Assembly: GCA_041917975.1 (NCBI GenBank)
Contig: JAYRWN010000014.1
Span: forward strand, 1-25,348
Direction: 5' to 3'
Length of the DNA: 25,348 bases
Source: JAYRWN01 sp041917975
GTDB taxonomy: Bacteria; Bacteroidota; Bacteroidia; Chitinophagales; Saprospiraceae
Part shown: one piece after another, positions 23,614 to 25,348 of the stretch
Position numbering within the stretch: position 1 is the stretch's first letter
Layout: each line of letters begins with the position of its first letter
Position numbers and translations under genes: made by a program
The notes under the pieces: generated by a model
What the model saw: only the letters and a program-made list of their open reading frames with translations
What the model was told of the DNA's origin: nothing
Database searches by the model: none

Positions 23614-25032
23614 TTATTTTCCGAGCTTATTAATCAAGCCCCTGAAAATAATCTGATGAAAAGGCCAAACACTATACCAATATATTTTTCCCCATATGCC
23701 CTTAGGTTTAAAGGTGGCCGTTTGGTAAAGTACTTGTCCGGAAATTTTGAATTCCAGCCAGGCTTCCCCGGGCAGTTTCATTTCAGCATATAATAACAAG
23801 CGCTGCTCATCTTTATTCGCATAAATTACGCGCCAAAAATCAAGGGCATCTCCGGCTACCAGTTCATTTTCATCACGCCGGCCCCGTCTTAGGCCAACGC
23901 CGCCGATCATCTGATCCAAAAAGCCCCGGATAGACCACAACCACTGTCCATAATACCAACCTTTCCGGCCCCCGATGGTCCAGATTCGTTCCACCGTTAC
24001 CGGTACATTTTTTAATGTTAATACACGACGGTCTTTAAAACAATTTTCTTCCGGGATTGGTAATAAATGAATTAATCCTTTTTCCAAAGCAGGTTCGGAT
24101 AATGCATCTTTCCAACTGGATGGAACCACGGACTGACTGATTTTTTGGTAAGCTAATTTTACCGCTTCAGCGTAACTAATTAGTTTAACTTGTAGCATTT
24201 GCTGGAGGCGCTGGTCATGGCAAATAACCTCCACTTTCATACTGTTAACCAAATTCACCGCCAGTTTGTAACTGGTGGAAGTGACAAAATAAAGCCAGTA
24301 TGATGATAGTCTGGGCGTCATCACCGGCACGGTAATGATAACCCGTTTCAAGCCCTGCACTTCAGCCAGCTTCAGTAACATGTCCCGATAAGTTAATATT
24401 TCCGGCCCGCCAATATCGTAACTCTGACCGTAGGTATCCGGACGCATCATTACACCTCGCAAATAATCTATAACATTGCTGACAGCAATGGGCTGCGAAC
24501 GTGTATTCAGCCATTTTGGCGCGATCATAACCGGTAATTTTTCGACCAGATCACGGATAATTTCAAAGGAAGCTCCGCCTGATCCAATGATAATGCCCGC
24601 CCGCAGAGTAGTCAAAGCATAACGTCCATGACTTAAAATTTCTTCCACCATTTTGCGCGACAATAAATGTTTGGAAAGTTTCTCATCATTTACGATACCA
24701 CTCAGGTAGATGACTTGCTGTACGCGGGTTTGATTCAGGCGTTCCCGGAAATTGATGGCGGATTGTTTTTCCAGGTCTTCAAAATGACGTGTAGATGCTG
24801 ACATGGAATGGATCAAGTAATAGGCCACATCGATATCATCAGGTATGACTTTTAAACTCTCAGGAGCCAAAAAATTTATCTCGATAACTTTAATACGCTG
24901 TTGGGTATATTTGGAAACATCAAAACGTTGGAGGTCCCTGACACAACAGACCACTTCATGCCCCGCTGCCAGTAATTCCGGCAACATTCTTTTACCAATG
25001 TAACCGGTAACCCCGGTGAGTAGTATTTTCAT
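23614..25032 (-). CDS. SDR-family NAD(P)-binding protein with C-terminal DUF2867
   Basis: A 472-residue protein. Residues 1-60 give an atypical/extended SDR Rossmann motif (MKILLTGVTGYIGKR, glycines 7, 10 and 13). The motif YLSGIVNDEKLSKHLLSRKMVEEIL near residues 108-132 is characteristic of the DUF2867-linked SDR group, where SRKxVEEIL replaces the classical YxxxK. Residues 300-470 form DUF2867, with the Trp/Tyr-rich GGRKGWYYGQWLWSIRG, the segment GLRRGRRDENELVAGDALDFWRV and a hydrophobic end (YWYSVWPFHQIIFRG). Members are annotated as nucleoside-diphosphate-sugar epimerase-like, and I know of no settled reaction. It is the second gene of a minus-strand operon, 13 bp after the upstream SDR gene. 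Confidence 0.88.
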   Translation of the reverse strand: MKILLTGVTGYIGKRMLPELLAAGHEVVCCVRDLQRFDVSKYTQQRIKVIEINFLAPESLKVIPDDIDVAYYLIHSMSASTRHFEDLEKQSAINFRERLNQTRVQQVIYLSGIVNDEKLSKHLLSRKMVEEILSHGRYALTTLRAGIIIGSGGASFEIIRDLVEKLPVMIAPKWLNTRSQPIAVSNVIDYLRGVMMRPDTYGQSYDIGGPEILTYRDMLLKLAEVQGLKRVIITVPVMTPRLSSYWLYFVTSTSYKLAVNLVNSMKVEVICHDQRLQQMLQVKLISYAEAVKLAYQKISQSVVPSSWKDALSEPALEKGLIHLLPIPEENCFKDRRVLTLKNVPVTVERIWTIGGRKGWYYGQWLWSIRGFLDQMIGGVGLRRGRRDENELVAGDALDFWRVIYANKDEQRLLLYAEMKLPGEAWLEFKISGQVLYQTATFKPKGIWGKIYWYSVWPFHQIIFRGLINKLGK

Positions 25033-25045
25033 ATTATTTCATTTT

Positions 25046-25348
25046 TTATTTGATGGTGGAAATGCCACCGTCAACATGGAATACCTGTCCGGTAACCCAA
25101 CCAGATTTACCGGTCAATAGAAATTCGGCAGCATGAGCTACATCACTTGGCGTTCCTATTCTTTTTAATGGGTGACGCTGTGCATTGGTTTCTCTTTTGT
25201 CCACACTGTTTAACAACGGTGCGGCCAGAGGTGTATCGGTTAGAGAGGGGGCAATACAGTTCACGCGGATAGCAGGAGCTAATTCCGCAGCCAAAGCCCT
25301 TGTTAGGCCTTCAATGGCTCCCTTTGAGGCCGATACCATCGAGTGAAA
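25046..25348 (-). CDS. Classical-type SDR oxidoreductase, C-terminal part (5' end outside window); catalytic Tyr replaced by Val
   Basis: The frame is open to the window edge (FHSMVSASKGAIEGLTRAL). An internal ATG at 25339 is not the start. The fragment has the classical SDR helix with SASKGA, the RVNCIAPSLTDTPLA segment after strand 6 and the closing GQVFHVDGGIS, which is near the normal C-terminus. In classical SDRs the motif is YxxxK; here VSASK keeps the Lys but has Val in place of Tyr. I recall a subfamily with FH-x-(V/I)-x-A-x-K in this position, so the change may be ancestral rather than a fresh mutation. Substrate unknown. It is co-directional with the SDR-DUF2867 gene. Confidence 0.85.
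   Translation of the reverse strand, partial: FHSMVSASKGAIEGLTRALAAELAPAIRVNCIAPSLTDTPLAAPLLNSVDKRETNAQRHPLKRIGTPSDVAHAAEFLLTGKSGWVTGQVFHVDGGISTIK

Overview
The window looks like a chromosomal segment of a Bacteroidota bacterium, probably from the Saprospiria/Cytophaga side of the phylum. This is inference from gene content, not from a marker gene. Supporting signs are a NagB/PIG-L fusion typical of this phylum, a DUF4838 lipoprotein with a discoidin-like tail, secreted VPS10/BNR-repeat and ThuA-like proteins, a very large Cys-rich repeat protein with complement-like architecture, few clear Shine-Dalgarno sites, and two perfect matches to the Bacteroidota -7 promoter element TAnnTTTG. No rRNA, tRNA, CRISPR array or intact insertion sequence was seen.

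Layout. 1-303 is the 3' end of an ADP-ribosylglycohydrolase gene, convergent with a secreted FAD-dependent oxidoreductase (315-2159, minus). From 2289 to 10640 four plus-strand genes form an amino-sugar catabolic block: a NagB-like/PIG-L fusion, a DUF4838 lipoprotein, an AmpG-like transporter and a GH20 hexosaminidase. The hexosaminidase has no signal peptide, so imported GlcNAc oligosaccharides or muropeptides are probably cut in the cytoplasm. The fusion protein carries a PIG-L-type deacetylase and a NagB domain that lacks the classical catalytic aspartate. No SusC/SusD pair, NagA or GlcNAc kinase is present.

10668-11300 (minus) is a GyrI-like gene broken by an in-frame TAG at codon 35. Next is a two-gene surface unit: an exported protein of about 1630 residues (nine six-Cys Ig/HYR-like repeats, a helical domain, seven four-Cys EGF-like repeats and a CUB-like C-terminus) and, 11 bp later, an outer-membrane barrel protein with its own Cys-containing N-terminal domain and Pro-rich linker. 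This pair is visibly more AT-rich than the later genes and is the best candidate for an undescribed system. The annotated start of the giant protein is doubtful, because the best SD-ATG lies in a different frame.

17469-18186 holds a hairpin, a -7-type promoter element, two copies of a perfect 12-bp palindrome two helical turns apart, and a 71-residue ORF that may be a regulator fragment. A minus-strand ThuA-like gene and a plus-strand VPS10/BNR-repeat protein then diverge from a 119-bp spacer. After about 550 bp of non-coding or decayed DNA comes a membrane-anchored XRE regulator. The window ends with a minus-strand operon of two SDR proteins (a classical-type SDR with its catalytic Tyr replaced, then an SDR-DUF2867 protein 13 bp downstream).
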